This document shows, piece by piece, positions 1-8,036 of a stretch of 46,617 bases of DNA. The position numbers were made by a program, and so were the translations under genes. The stretch is taken from assembly GCA_018712945.1 (NCBI GenBank), contig DVFZ01000097.1, positions 1-46,617 of the forward strand, given 5' to 3'. The stretch comes from Candidatus Pullichristensenella stercorigallinarum. GTDB lineage: Bacteria > Bacillota > Clostridia > Christensenellales > Aristaeellaceae. Below the pieces are notes generated by a model. That model saw nothing but the letters and a program-made list of their open reading frames with translations, was not told where the DNA came from and ran no database searches. The first letter of the stretch is position 1, and every line of letters begins with the position of its first letter.

Positions 1-780
1 CCGGTCATCAGCTATGACAACGAAACGCGCCTGCAAACCCAGCTCGCCGCCAACATCGCTGACGCTGACGCGCTGCGCTACGTGGGCATCCTGGACGACG
101 CTTCCCAGGCGGAAGTGACCTTTACAGACGCGGAGGGCGCGGAACACACGGCCACAATCGAAGCGCTGGTAGGGGAGGAGATGTACACGGCGCAATTCGC
201 CTTCTTGGAGCGTCAGGCCGTGCCCGCCGCCGAGCAGCCAAGCGCTATCTATGAACATGCCGGCTATGGCGACGCTTTGTGGATTGGCTATTATTCCTGC
301 GCCGAAGACCCAGAGCACCCGATGGCGGACTTTGTTCAGGAAGTGGAACAGGCCATCGCGGACGGGAGCTACACAAAGGTCTGCGTCGACCTGCGCTACA
401 ATGGCGGCGGCAATTCCGCGGTGCTGGAGCCGCTCATCGACAGCCTGGCGGCGCTGCGGGAGGAAAAAGGTTTTGACCTCTACGCCCTGATTGGCGAAAG
501 CACCTTTTCCTCGGCAGTGATGAACGCTGCCCAGCTCAAAACCCGTGCTGGGGCCATCCTCGTCGGCCGCCCCACCGGCGGCAGCGCCAACCACTATGGC
601 GAATTGCAGTCTTTTGAGCTGGAACATCTGCCCCTGACGGTCTATTACTCTACCAAATACTTTGAAATGCTGCCTGGCTACCCCGCAGGTTCGCTTGAGC
701 CGGACATCAAAGTAGAGCGCACGCTGGCGGACTATATCGCCGGAACGGATTGCGAAATGGAGGCTGTGCTGGGAGAATAG
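1..780 (+). CDS. S41 family peptidase, C-terminal part (5' end outside window)
   Basis: The reading frame is open from the first base of the window, so the N-terminus lies upstream; 259 residues are visible. The C-terminal half has the S41 (tail-specific/C-terminal processing protease) fold signature: a DLRYNGGGNS strand-turn, then GESTFSSAVMNA, in which the Ser of TFSSA is in the position of the family's catalytic serine, then a GRPTGG turn and a closing segment with LEPDI, typical of S41 domains. Such enzymes are usually secreted or envelope proteases, but the signal peptide and any PDZ domain would be in the missing part. A strong terminator follows 12 bases after the stop. The family call is firm; substrate and role are unknown. 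Confidence 0.85.
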   Translation, partial: PVISYDNETRLQTQLAANIADADALRYVGILDDASQAEVTFTDAEGAEHTATIEALVGEEMYTAQFAFLERQAVPAAEQPSAIYEHAGYGDALWIGYYSCAEDPEHPMADFVQEVEQAIADGSYTKVCVDLRYNGGGNSAVLEPLIDSLAALREEKGFDLYALIGESTFSSAVMNAAQLKTRAGAILVGRPTGGSANHYGELQSFELEHLPLTVYYSTKYFEMLPGYPAGSLEPDIKVERTLADYIAGTDCEMEAVLGE

Positions 781-792
781 CGATGCCTTATG

Positions 793-819
793 TGCCCGCG
801 TCAAAACGCGGGCATTTTT
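793..819 (+). terminator. Rho-independent terminator after the S41 peptidase gene
   Basis: Perfect 8-bp stem TGCCCGCG/CGCGGGCA with a 6-base A-rich loop, followed directly by five T residues. It separates the peptidase gene from the hydrolase gene downstream. Confidence 0.85.
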
Positions 820-893
820 GTGGATGCAGCACTTTCCATAGCTTTGGAATTGTGATAAAATGGTACACTGGCATTGACGGAGGAAAGACGAAA

Positions 894-1595
894 ATGGGAT
901 TGGAAAGATTGACCGACAGGGTATGTTATTTTCCGCACCAGGCGGAAGTGGACCGCCCAATGCTTGCCTATTTGCGGGGCGACCGCTTTTCATTGGCCAT
1001 TGATGCCGGCTATTCCGCAAAGCATGTAGACGACTTTTACCGGCTTCTGGATGAAGCAGGCTTGAAGAGGCCGGATTTTACGGCGATTACGCACTGGCAT
1101 TACGACCATACCTTTGGGATGTTCCACATCCATGGGGTGAGTATCGCCTGCCAGGAAACCAATCGGTTTTTAAAGCAACAGCAGGCGAAAGTCTGCGATG
1201 CCTCGTATATCGACGTTTTGAAAAACAGCGACCCCTATTTTGCGCGGGAATACATTCAGGAGACAACGCTGAAGATTGTCCAGGCGGATCTTCAGTTTCA
1301 GGGACAACTCGTGTTGGACCTCGGTGGAATAACGGCGCAAATATTTCATACCGAGGCGCCGCATTCGGAAGATTCGGTCTGCGTTTACGTGCCGGAAGAA
1401 AAAATACTGTTCCTGGGAGATTCGGTCTGCGAAGATGTATTCCATAATGGCTATATGGATAAGGAAAAGCTGCGAAAACTGATGGATATGATTGAACAAA
1501 AGGATTGCGTTTATTGCCTTCTCAGCCATGATGAGCCGCTGCAAAAGAATGCGTTGTTGGAAGATCTGTATGGCGTGCTGCATGGAACCGTGTAG
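894..1595 (+). CDS. MBL-fold metallo-hydrolase
   Basis: 233-residue metallo-beta-lactamase-fold protein. The metal-binding signature is H67-W-H-Y-D71-H72 (HxHxDH), followed by a Thr-Glu-Ala-Pro-His segment around residue 156 and a FLGDS strand (about residue 180) that supplies the bridging Asp, and a late His (LLSHDEP, about residue 212). These give the usual dinuclear zinc or iron site. The ATG at 894 is chosen because GGAGG at 879-883 lies just upstream; the frame is open further 5' but no ribosome site is there. It is a single-gene unit between two terminators. Base composition is visibly less GC-rich than the neighbours, which may indicate a different history. Substrate cannot be inferred. 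Confidence 0.8.
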   Translation: MGLERLTDRVCYFPHQAEVDRPMLAYLRGDRFSLAIDAGYSAKHVDDFYRLLDEAGLKRPDFTAITHWHYDHTFGMFHIHGVSIACQETNRFLKQQQAKVCDASYIDVLKNSDPYFAREYIQETTLKIVQADLQFQGQLVLDLGGITAQIFHTEAPHSEDSVCVYVPEEKILFLGDSVCEDVFHNGYMDKEKLRKLMDMIEQKDCVYCLLSHDEPLQKNALLEDLYGVLHGTV

Positions 1596-1605
1596 CGCCT
1601 TCATA

Positions 1606-1639
1606 AAAATTCCCCGCCACATTTGTGACGGGGAATTTT
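1606..1639. terminator. Bidirectional terminator between MBL hydrolase and ABC permease genes
   Basis: Inverted repeat AAAATTCCCCG ... CGGGGAATTTT with a short loop; A-tract on one side and T-tract on the other, so it can end transcription of both convergent genes. Confidence 0.8.
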
Positions 1640-1654
1640 CTGTCAATCGCAATT

Positions 1655-2512
1655 TTATCCCTTTACCGCGCCCGCGATTACACCCTTGATGATGTGCTTC
1701 TGGCAGGCCAGATAGAAGATGATGATCGGTAGGATTGACAACACCAGCACGGCCATCATGGCGCCCATGTCCACCGAACCGTAGCCGCCCTTCAGGTACT
1801 GCACGGCGATGGGGATGGTCTTATAGCGCGAGCCGAGCAGCAGGTAGGGCAGCAGGTAGTCGTTCCAAATCCACATGGCGTTCAAAATGGCTACCGTAAT
1901 GGCGGTCGGCTTAAGCACCGGGAACACTACTGAGAAGAATGTGCGCACCGGGCCGCAGCCATCAATGCAGGCAGCTTCTTCAATTTCACGGGGCACATAG
2001 CGGGCAAAGCCCGTGAACATGAACGTGGAAAGCCCCGCTCCGAAGCCCACATATACGAAGATGATGCCCACCGGGTTGTCCAGATGCAACATGTTCGCCA
2101 GCTTTGACATGGTAAACATGACCATCTGGAAGGGCACAACCATCGAAAATACCAGCAAAAGGTAAATCGCCTTGGTGGCCTTGGTTTCTACGCGGGCCAA
2201 AAACCATCCCGTCATGGCCGTGAGCAGCACGATGAATGCCACGGAAAACACGGTGATAAACAGCGAATAGCCAAACGCCTGGAAAAATCCCGTCAGGCGA
2301 ATGCCCTCGCTGTAATTCGTCCAGCCCACAAACGTGCCGGCCTCGGCGCTGGGAAAGTCAAACGGCGCCGTGCTGATAAACAGCTTGCCTTTGAACGAAT
2401 TCATCACCACGATGAGGATGGGCATCAAAAACGCCAGGCAAATCAGAGCCATGACCACCGTCAGCGCCCACGATTTGCGGTTGCGCTTTTTGGAAAGAGA
2501 GGAAGCGTTCAT
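1655..2512 (-). CDS. Carbohydrate ABC transporter permease, MalG/inner-membrane family
   Basis: 285-residue inner-membrane permease of a CUT1-type sugar importer. About six hydrophobic segments are visible, and near the C-terminal third is the EAA loop (EEAACIDGCGPVRTFFSVVFPVL) that docks onto the ATPase. The start at 2512 follows an AGGAGG site, and its ATG overlaps the TGA of the upstream permease gene (ATGA), showing translational coupling. It is last in a three-gene operon (binding protein, MalF-type, MalG-type). No ATPase gene is present in the window, so a shared MsmK-type ATPase encoded elsewhere is likely, as is common in Firmicutes. Sugar specificity is not evident. Confidence 0.9.
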   Translation of the reverse strand: MNASSLSKKRNRKSWALTVVMALICLAFLMPILIVVMNSFKGKLFISTAPFDFPSAEAGTFVGWTNYSEGIRLTGFFQAFGYSLFITVFSVAFIVLLTAMTGWFLARVETKATKAIYLLLVFSMVVPFQMVMFTMSKLANMLHLDNPVGIIFVYVGFGAGLSTFMFTGFARYVPREIEEAACIDGCGPVRTFFSVVFPVLKPTAITVAILNAMWIWNDYLLPYLLLGSRYKTIPIAVQYLKGGYGSVDMGAMMAVLVLSILPIIIFYLACQKHIIKGVIAGAVKG

Positions 2513-3354
2513 TGGTTGACCTCCTTCCTGCGCGTCAGCCAGAGCTGAAGGAAGGCAATGCCCGCGACCAGAATGAAGAAGATGACCGCCTTGGCCTGAC
2601 CAACGCCTTCCCAACCGACGCGGCCGTAGAAGGTGTTGTAGATATCCAGCGCCAGCATCGTCGTCTTTTTGGAGGGCGCGCCGGCGGTGAGGGCCAGGTT
2701 CTGGTCAAAGAGTTTGAAGGAATTGGTCAGCGTCAGGAACGTACAGATCGTGATCGACGGCATGCACATCGGCAGCGTCACATGCGTCAGCTTCTGCCAT
2801 CCGCTGGCGCCGTCCACATCCGCCGCGTCGTACAATTCGCCGGGGATGGACTGTATGCCCGCGATGTAGATGATCATCATATAGCCGATCATCTGCCAGT
2901 TCATGAGGATCACCAGGCCCCAGAAGCCGAATCTCGCGTCATAGGTCAAGGTCATCTCGTAGTGGTAGAGGATGCCATTGAAGATCATCTGCCAAATCCA
3001 GCCCAGCACAATGCCGCCGATGAGGTTGGGCATAAACAGCACCGTGCGGAACAGGTTTGTGCCGCGGATGCCGCGCGTGAGCAGCGAAGCCATCGCAAAG
3101 CCGAGGATGTTGATGGAAATAACGCTGACCACCGCGAACTTCACCGTAAACCACAGCGCGTTTACAAACTCCTGATTGGCGGTGAAGGCGGTGATGTAAT
3201 TCTTCAAACCCACCCACTGGGAGTTGGTCACGGTCGTAAACTCCGTAAACGACAGGTATATGCCCATCACGAACGGAATAAGGAACACAATGACAAACGC
3301 GATGAGGGTCGGCAGGACAAACAGCGGGAAGAATTTCCGAAGCGTCCGTTGCAT
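2509..3354 (-). CDS. Carbohydrate ABC transporter permease, MalF family
   Basis: 281-residue sugar permease that pairs with the next gene's product. The EAA loop YDAADVDGASGWQKLTHVTL near residue 190 is typical of MalF-like partners, and six membrane segments are visible. The ATG at 3354 is preferred because it follows a GAGGGGG site; an upstream in-frame TTG at 3384 lacks one and would lie at the edge of the intercistronic hairpin. Located directly after the binding-protein gene and a perfect 16-bp hairpin, which probably lowers permease expression relative to the binding protein. Confidence 0.9.
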   Translation of the reverse strand: MQRTLRKFFPLFVLPTLIAFVIVFLIPFVMGIYLSFTEFTTVTNSQWVGLKNYITAFTANQEFVNALWFTVKFAVVSVISINILGFAMASLLTRGIRGTNLFRTVLFMPNLIGGIVLGWIWQMIFNGILYHYEMTLTYDARFGFWGLVILMNWQMIGYMMIIYIAGIQSIPGELYDAADVDGASGWQKLTHVTLPMCMPSITICTFLTLTNSFKLFDQNLALTAGAPSKKTTMLALDIYNTFYGRVGWEGVGQAKAVIFFILVAGIAFLQLWLTRRKEVNQ

Positions 3355-3380
3355 ACTATCCCCCTCTTTCTCAATGATAC

Positions 3381-3417
3381 CCAAAGCGAAGCGCCCGGTG
3401 AGGGCGCTTCGCTTTGG
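3381..3417 (-). repeat. Intercistronic 16-bp perfect stem-loop between binding-protein and permease genes
   Basis: Arms 3381-3396 and 3402-3417 are perfectly complementary over 16 bp with a 5-base loop. There is no T-tract, so on the transcript of the minus strand it is more likely an mRNA-stabilising or partial-attenuation element than a full terminator. It sits exactly at the junction where high-level binding-protein expression must be separated from low-level permease expression. Confidence 0.8.
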
Positions 3418-3429
3418 AGCACGATGCGC

Positions 3430-4764
3430 CTATGCGCCCAGCGCGCGCTCGGACTGCCAGGAATCAATGACCACCTGCGTCACGCCCTCCCAGTCCATGG
3501 AGCCCTGCAGGTACTCAAGCAGAGCGTCGCCAACGTAGTTCTTGAACTGCTCCGACGGGAAGGAAGCGAACGTCCACGGCACGCTGGTCACGCCTTCCAT
3601 GTCCATCCAGCGCAGCACTTCCCTAGAGAGCGGGTCTTCCGGCATTTCGTCATCATCAAAGGTGTTGAACGGGGAGAGGAACATCAAGTCGTTTTTGACG
3701 TAAGCCTTGCCCGTTTCCGAACTGAACAGCCATACCAGGAAATCAATGGAAGCCTGCTGCTTCTCCTCGGACACCTGGGAGTTGATGCACAGGTAGTTCT
3801 CCGTGCCGATGCACAGGCCCTGGGATTCTTCGCCCTCAACGCCGGTGTAGAGGGGCAGGAACTTGATGTCCTCGTCGGCAACGACGTTGCCCTCCACGCC
3901 GAGAATCTGGCTGGCGCCCCAGTTGCCGTTCTGCACCATCGCGCACTGGCCCAGGGCGAACTCGGCCATGGAATCGTTGGTGGTCTTGTTGCTCAAAAGG
4001 CCCTTGGCGGTGACGCTGTTGTTGGTGTAGAGGTCAAAGAGGTTTTTGAAGTTTTCGCCGTAGGAGAAGGTGATCTCCGCAGCGTCCAGGCCGGTGAGAA
4101 TGGTGTTCTCGCCGCCCAGGTCGCGGAACTCATAGTAGATGGGCATGTTGAGCAGGTGGGTCTGCCAACGCCACTGCTCGCCCGCGGCCATGGAGGTGGA
4201 GGCGAACACGCCCTGAATGCCCAATTCGTCCTTGAGGGCGGTCATATCCTCGACGACGGCCTTCAGCGCTTCAAAGTTCTTGATTTCATCCATGGAGGTA
4301 TACTCAGTGGACTTGTTTTCCGAGGCGAAGTAGGCCTCCATGATGGCGTCGTTGTAAATGATGCCGTAGCCCTCGACCACGTAGGGAATGCCGTATACGG
4401 CGTCGCCCTCGCTCACGGCCAGGGTCTTGTCCGAAAGCATCTCATAGAATTCGGTGCCGGACAGATCCAGGCAGTAATCCTTCCAGCTTTGCAGACCGAC
4501 CGGGCCGTTGATCTGGAAGATGGTGGGGGCGTCGGCCTTGGCGATCTCCGAGCGCAGCGTCTGCTCGTAGGTGCCGGCGGCGGCGGTGACGACGTTGACA
4601 TGTACGCCCGTCTCCGCTTCGTAGGTCGCGGCGATCTCCTCGTAGACTTCGGCGATCTCCGGCTTGAAGTTGAGGAAGTAAATCTCGGTGGTTCCTTCCG
4701 CCAGCGCGCTTGCGCAGCCCAACGCCAGCAACAGGGTGAGAACGAGTGCCATGATCTTCTTCAT
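3430..4764 (-). CDS. Extracellular sugar-binding protein of ABC importer
   Basis: 444-residue solute-binding protein of the cluster B/family 1 (MalE-like) type. The N-terminus has a lysine-rich start and a hydrophobic core ending in ASALA-EG, a good signal peptidase I site; a cysteine just before it (LALGCAS) gives a weak alternative lipobox. The mature part begins TTEIYFLNFKPEIAEVYEEIAATYEAETG, typical of these proteins, and the later LGQCAMVQNGNWGASQI stretch is the usual ligand-cleft segment. Expression: ribosome site GGGAG before the ATG and a perfect consensus SigA promoter about 85 bases upstream. First gene of the importer operon; ligand probably an oligosaccharide, not determined. Confidence 0.92.
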   Translation of the reverse strand: MKKIMALVLTLLLALGCASALAEGTTEIYFLNFKPEIAEVYEEIAATYEAETGVHVNVVTAAAGTYEQTLRSEIAKADAPTIFQINGPVGLQSWKDYCLDLSGTEFYEMLSDKTLAVSEGDAVYGIPYVVEGYGIIYNDAIMEAYFASENKSTEYTSMDEIKNFEALKAVVEDMTALKDELGIQGVFASTSMAAGEQWRWQTHLLNMPIYYEFRDLGGENTILTGLDAAEITFSYGENFKNLFDLYTNNSVTAKGLLSNKTTNDSMAEFALGQCAMVQNGNWGASQILGVEGNVVADEDIKFLPLYTGVEGEESQGLCIGTENYLCINSQVSEEKQQASIDFLVWLFSSETGKAYVKNDLMFLSPFNTFDDDEMPEDPLSREVLRWMDMEGVTSVPWTFASFPSEQFKNYVGDALLEYLQGSMDWEGVTQVVIDSWQSERALGA

Positions 4765-4847
4765 AATGACAACTCCCTTTCTTCGTTTGCCCCGGGGCCG
4801 TCCCCCGCAGGCGGGCTACGCTTCCGCATGCGCAGCCTTCACGGTAA

Positions 4848-4876
4848 ATTATACGAAAAATGGGTATAGTTGTCAA
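4848..4876 (-). promoter_or_regulatory. Perfect-consensus SigA promoter for the sugar importer operon
   Basis: On the minus strand TTGACA (4876-4871) and TATAAT (4853-4848) are separated by 17 bp, a full match to the vegetative consensus. Transcription would begin near 4841, leaving an untranslated leader of about 75 bases. Such a strong core usually implies repressor control, but no clear operator was recognised. Confidence 0.85.
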
Positions 4877-4941
4877 GTGAAAATATCACCTAATTGCACA
4901 GAAACATATAGGACATGTTAAAAACATTTCGTAAGATACAA

Positions 4942-5415
4942 CTAATGTTCCAGACATAGCAGGCGGGGGACGATCTTGCCCGCCTCCAGCGCTATTTCGG
5001 CATAGTTGCCATCGCGCAGCGCGCCGGGGTTGACGAGCAGCACTGCGCCCACATAGCCGCAGAAGGCGCGGTGCGTATGGCCAAACAACGCCAGCAGACA
5101 GCCAAGTTCTTCAGCGCGATAGCTCAGGCGCGTCAGGGAGGATTTCACCCCGTAGCGGTCGCCGTGCGCAAGCAGGAGCTTTGCTCCGTCCAACGTTTCT
5201 ATGCGCTCGTCCGGCGCGTCCGCAAACGGGCCGTCGCAGTTGCCGCGCACGCACAGGGGCGTGCAACCGGTCAGGGCGGCAAACTTGCGCGCATCGGGGA
5301 ACACGTCTCCCAGATGGACGGCGGCGTCAAACCCGCCCTGTTTGTATATCTCCGCGGCGCGGGCGATCTTTTCCGACGCGCGGTGGCTGTCTGAAAGGAC
5401 CATCAGCTTAGGCAT
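4942..5415 (-). CDS. Metallophosphoesterase, YfcE/YsnB family
   Basis: 157-residue phosphodiesterase of the calcineurin-like superfamily. Visible metal-binding blocks, in order: D-S-H (VLSDSH), GD (HLGDVF), GNCD (VRGNCDG), then a HGD (LLAHGD) and GHTH (LFGHTH). This is the complete YfcE-type set. The ATG at 5415 is chosen over the one at 5421 because GGAGG is six bases before it; the start overlaps the end of the upstream RNase PH-RdgB gene by eight bases. Its place after gerM, rph and rdgB matches the Bacillus gerM-rph-ysnA-ysnB order, so it is the YsnB counterpart. Physiological substrate unknown. Confidence 0.9.
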   Translation of the reverse strand: MPKLMVLSDSHRASEKIARAAEIYKQGGFDAAVHLGDVFPDARKFAALTGCTPLCVRGNCDGPFADAPDERIETLDGAKLLLAHGDRYGVKSSLTRLSYRAEELGCLLALFGHTHRAFCGYVGAVLLVNPGALRDGNYAEIALEAGKIVPRLLCLEH

Positions 5416-6730
5416 CTTCATCCTCCAGCATCTTCAGCAGCTTTTGCACGGCGCGGGCGCGGTGGGAAATGGCGTTTTTGGCCTCGGGCGAAGCTTCGGC
5501 CAACGTCATTTGCAGATCGTCGGAATAAAACAGAGGGTCATAGCCGAAACCGCCGTCGCCGCGGTATTCGCGCAGAATCGAACCTTCACAGGTGCCGAAG
5601 GCCACCAGCGGTTCGCGTCCAGGGCGGCAGAGGGCCACGGCGGCGGCATAGCGCGCTGTGCGCGGCTCGGGCGTATCTGCAAGCTCCTTGAGCAAAAGCT
5701 GATTGTTGGCCTCGTCGTCGCCGTGTACGCCCGCGTAACGCGCCGAATATACGCCGGGACGGCCGCCCAGCGCGTCCACCAGCAGCCCGGAATCGTCTGC
5801 CAGCGCCGCGCATCCGGTGGCGCGCATCAGGGCTTCGGCCTTGAGCAGGGCGTTTTCCTCAAAGGTCTCGCCGGTTTCCTCCACGTCCATTTCCACGCCC
5901 ATTTCGCGCATAGAGCGCACGTCGAAGCGGCCGCCGAGCATGGCGCGCAGTTCCTTGATTTTGCCGAAGTTGCCCGTAGCCAGCACCAGCACGGGCTTGC
6001 GGCCGATTACGTCCGCCGCGCTGCCCAGCGCCTGAAGCTGCGCGTCCATCAGGCGGGAAACGCCCTCCTGGGCAAGGTCGAGCAGGGCGTTTAATTCCGC
6101 ACGGTCGTAGGGCCGGCCCTCGCCGGTACCCTGAATCTCCGCATAGGCCATCTTGCCGCCCTGACGGGTCATGACCACGTTCATATCCGCGTCGGCGCGG
6201 CTGTCAAAGGCGTAGTCCAAATCGAGCGTGGGCGTGCCGCCCACAATGCCTACAGACACCGCCGCCACCTGGCGCACGATGGGGGAATCGACGAGTTTGC
6301 CCGCATCCATTAGCTTTTTGACCGCCAGGCACAGGGCCACGAATCCGCCCGTCACCGCCGCGGTGCGCGTGCCGCCGTCCGCCTGCAAAACGTCGCAGTC
6401 GATATAAATGGTGCGCTCGCCCAAACGGGAAAGGTCGCAGGCGGCGCGCAGGGAACGGCCGATTAACCGGCCGATTTCCACGCCGCGCCCATCGCGCTTC
6501 ACGCCGTCACGCGCCTTGCGCTGGGGCGTGGAGCCGGGCAGCATGGCGTATTCGGCGGTCAACCAGCCGCGCCCCGTGTCCCGCAAAAACGGCGGCACGC
6601 CCTCCTGTACGGAGGCCGTGCACAGCACGCGCGTTCTGCCCGCGCAGATCAGCGCGCTTCCCGCCGCCATCTCGGTAAAACCGGGATAAATTTCCAGTTT
6701 TCTCAGTTCGTTTGCCGCTCTTTCGTTCAT
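5408..6730 (-). CDS. rph: Fused RNase PH / XTP-dITP diphosphatase (RdgB/HAM1)
   Basis: 440-residue two-domain protein. Residues 1 to about 240 are RNase PH, a phosphorolytic 3'-5' exoribonuclease that trims tRNA 3' ends ([32 protein letters not shown] and [11 protein letters not shown] blocks). From about 247 a complete HAM1/RdgB domain follows, which hydrolyses non-canonical purine triphosphates such as ITP and XTP ([49 protein letters not shown]). Separate genes in Bacillus (rph, ysnA); here they are a single frame with no internal stop. Start at ATG 6730, preceded by GGAGG; the in-frame TTG just before it is less likely. Fusions of this type are known in some Firmicutes and are read as normal. 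Confidence 0.93.
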   Translation of the reverse strand: MNERAANELRKLEIYPGFTEMAAGSALICAGRTRVLCTASVQEGVPPFLRDTGRGWLTAEYAMLPGSTPQRKARDGVKRDGRGVEIGRLIGRSLRAACDLSRLGERTIYIDCDVLQADGGTRTAAVTGGFVALCLAVKKLMDAGKLVDSPIVRQVAAVSVGIVGGTPTLDLDYAFDSRADADMNVVMTRQGGKMAYAEIQGTGEGRPYDRAELNALLDLAQEGVSRLMDAQLQALGSAADVIGRKPVLVLATGNFGKIKELRAMLGGRFDVRSMREMGVEMDVEETGETFEENALLKAEALMRATGCAALADDSGLLVDALGGRPGVYSARYAGVHGDDEANNQLLLKELADTPEPRTARYAAAVALCRPGREPLVAFGTCEGSILREYRGDGGFGYDPLFYSDDLQMTLAEASPEAKNAISHRARAVQKLLKMLEDEDA

Positions 6731-6745
6731 CAAAGATGCCTCCGT

Positions 6746-7894
6746 TTATTCAAATTCAAAGATCAGGGATGACTGCGTCTGAATGTAGTTGTTGACGATT
6801 TCGTCGGCGACGTTGGCGCAGGCGGGCAGGGCCAGCGTATCCGCGCCGGGGTCGTACAGTTCGCCATCCACGTAGATTTCCACGCCTTCGATGCCCTCGA
6901 ACTGCGTGCAGGTGAGCACCAGGGCCTTGAGCGCCAGCCGTCCGCCATCGCTGTTTTCGGCCAGCTCGATAAACTCGCCGGTGAAGTTGATTTTGGCGAT
7001 GCCGTCCTCCACAGTCACGTCGATCACGCCGCACCCGGCGGGCAGGGCGTTTTCCAGCGGGCTGGAAGCGCTGGGGCCTTTGCACAGCTCAACCACCGCC
7101 GTGTTGATATCCGGCTCGGAATAGACCATGCGCGTCACCGGTACCAACACGCTGCTGGCGTCGCCGGGGAAGTAGAGCGTCACCGGCTCCGCGTCTTCCA
7201 GGGCGATGTTCGCCGAGGCCATTTCCGGATTCAGGTCGGCGCGGGTAAACTGGCCGGATACGTTCGTGCCGTGCGGCAACGTCTCCATCTGCTGGCCGTC
7301 GATGAGGAATTCCACCTTTTCCACGGTGGGGAACTCCGTCAGCGCCTGTACAATGGCGGTGATCATGTTGCTTTCCGCCGCGGCGTCGGCCATGGAGAGC
7401 GCTTCTTCGCCCAGGTCGATGCGCGCCAGGCCGCCGGTGATGTCCAGGTCGATGGACATGTTTTCCGGCAACACCGTGCGCAGGCCCAGCCGCGCCGCCT
7501 GCATGTCGTTGGCGGTGGATTTCACCATCAGCGACAGCGTGGCCTTGGCGATGCCGTCCTCGGCGGGCACGCTGCACATGACCGGTACCAGATAGCCGTA
7601 ATTGTCCTGATAGTACACCACGGTATTGACCGTGCCTGCGGCGGCGCTTTGCGCTGTGGCCGCAGGCGAGGCGTCCGGCGCGGCGCTGCCCTCAGGGGTT
7701 CCGGCGTCCTCCAAAGCGGGCGTCGTTTCCGGCGCGGGCGTTTCCGAGGGCGCCGGCGTGGGCGTCTCGGCGCTTTGCGAGGTCTGGCTCGAAGGCCGTT
7801 CCCACAATGTCCACGTACACGCCAGCGCTACCGCCGCCACCAGCAGCACCAGCGCCAGCACGTACATCTTTCGCTCTTTTCCGGTGAATTTCAT
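6746..7894 (-). CDS. GerMN-domain protein (GerM-like sporulation/germination protein)
   Basis: 382-residue secreted or membrane-anchored protein. One N-terminal membrane segment (about residues 9-28, containing an Ala-Cys that could serve as a weak lipobox), then a Thr/Pro/Ala/Glu-rich linker to about residue 85, then two GerMN domains (about 90-210 and 235-365). Both carry the V-x-G-x-A-x-I-D-L / DGIAKINFTGEF-type core and a VEFLIDGQ or VEIYVDGE strand. GerM family proteins act at the outside of the cell in spore formation and germination. ATG 7894 follows GAGGAGGG. First gene of the gerM-rph-rdgB-ysnB unit. Confidence 0.88.
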   Translation of the reverse strand: MKFTGKERKMYVLALVLLVAAVALACTWTLWERPSSQTSQSAETPTPAPSETPAPETTPALEDAGTPEGSAAPDASPAATAQSAAAGTVNTVVYYQDNYGYLVPVMCSVPAEDGIAKATLSLMVKSTANDMQAARLGLRTVLPENMSIDLDITGGLARIDLGEEALSMADAAAESNMITAIVQALTEFPTVEKVEFLIDGQQMETLPHGTNVSGQFTRADLNPEMASANIALEDAEPVTLYFPGDASSVLVPVTRMVYSEPDINTAVVELCKGPSASSPLENALPAGCGVIDVTVEDGIAKINFTGEFIELAENSDGGRLALKALVLTCTQFEGIEGVEIYVDGELYDPGADTLALPACANVADEIVNNYIQTQSSLIFEFE

Positions 7895-7984
7895 CAAGCA
7901 CCCTCCTCACGCAAGTCCTTTTCGATTCAATGTATTCCGGCGCGGGAAGGGCTATTCCTCGCCATTTTATCACAAAGCCGCGCC

Positions 7985-8013
7985 TTGCGCAATCCCGCTT
8001 TTTCCGATATAAT
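7985..8013 (+). promoter_or_regulatory. SigA-type promoter for rqcH
   Basis: TTGCGC (7985-7990), 17-bp spacer, TATAAT (8008-8013). The ribosome site GGAGG lies 24 bases before the coding start, so the leader is short. Confidence 0.75.
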
Positions 8014-8036
8014 ATCAACGACTGGAGGATGTCTTT

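Noticed and set aside
2512-4869. 785-codon plus-strand frame antisense to the ABC importer genes
   Set aside because: Opposes three recognisable importer genes, has no ribosome site and no recognisable domain.
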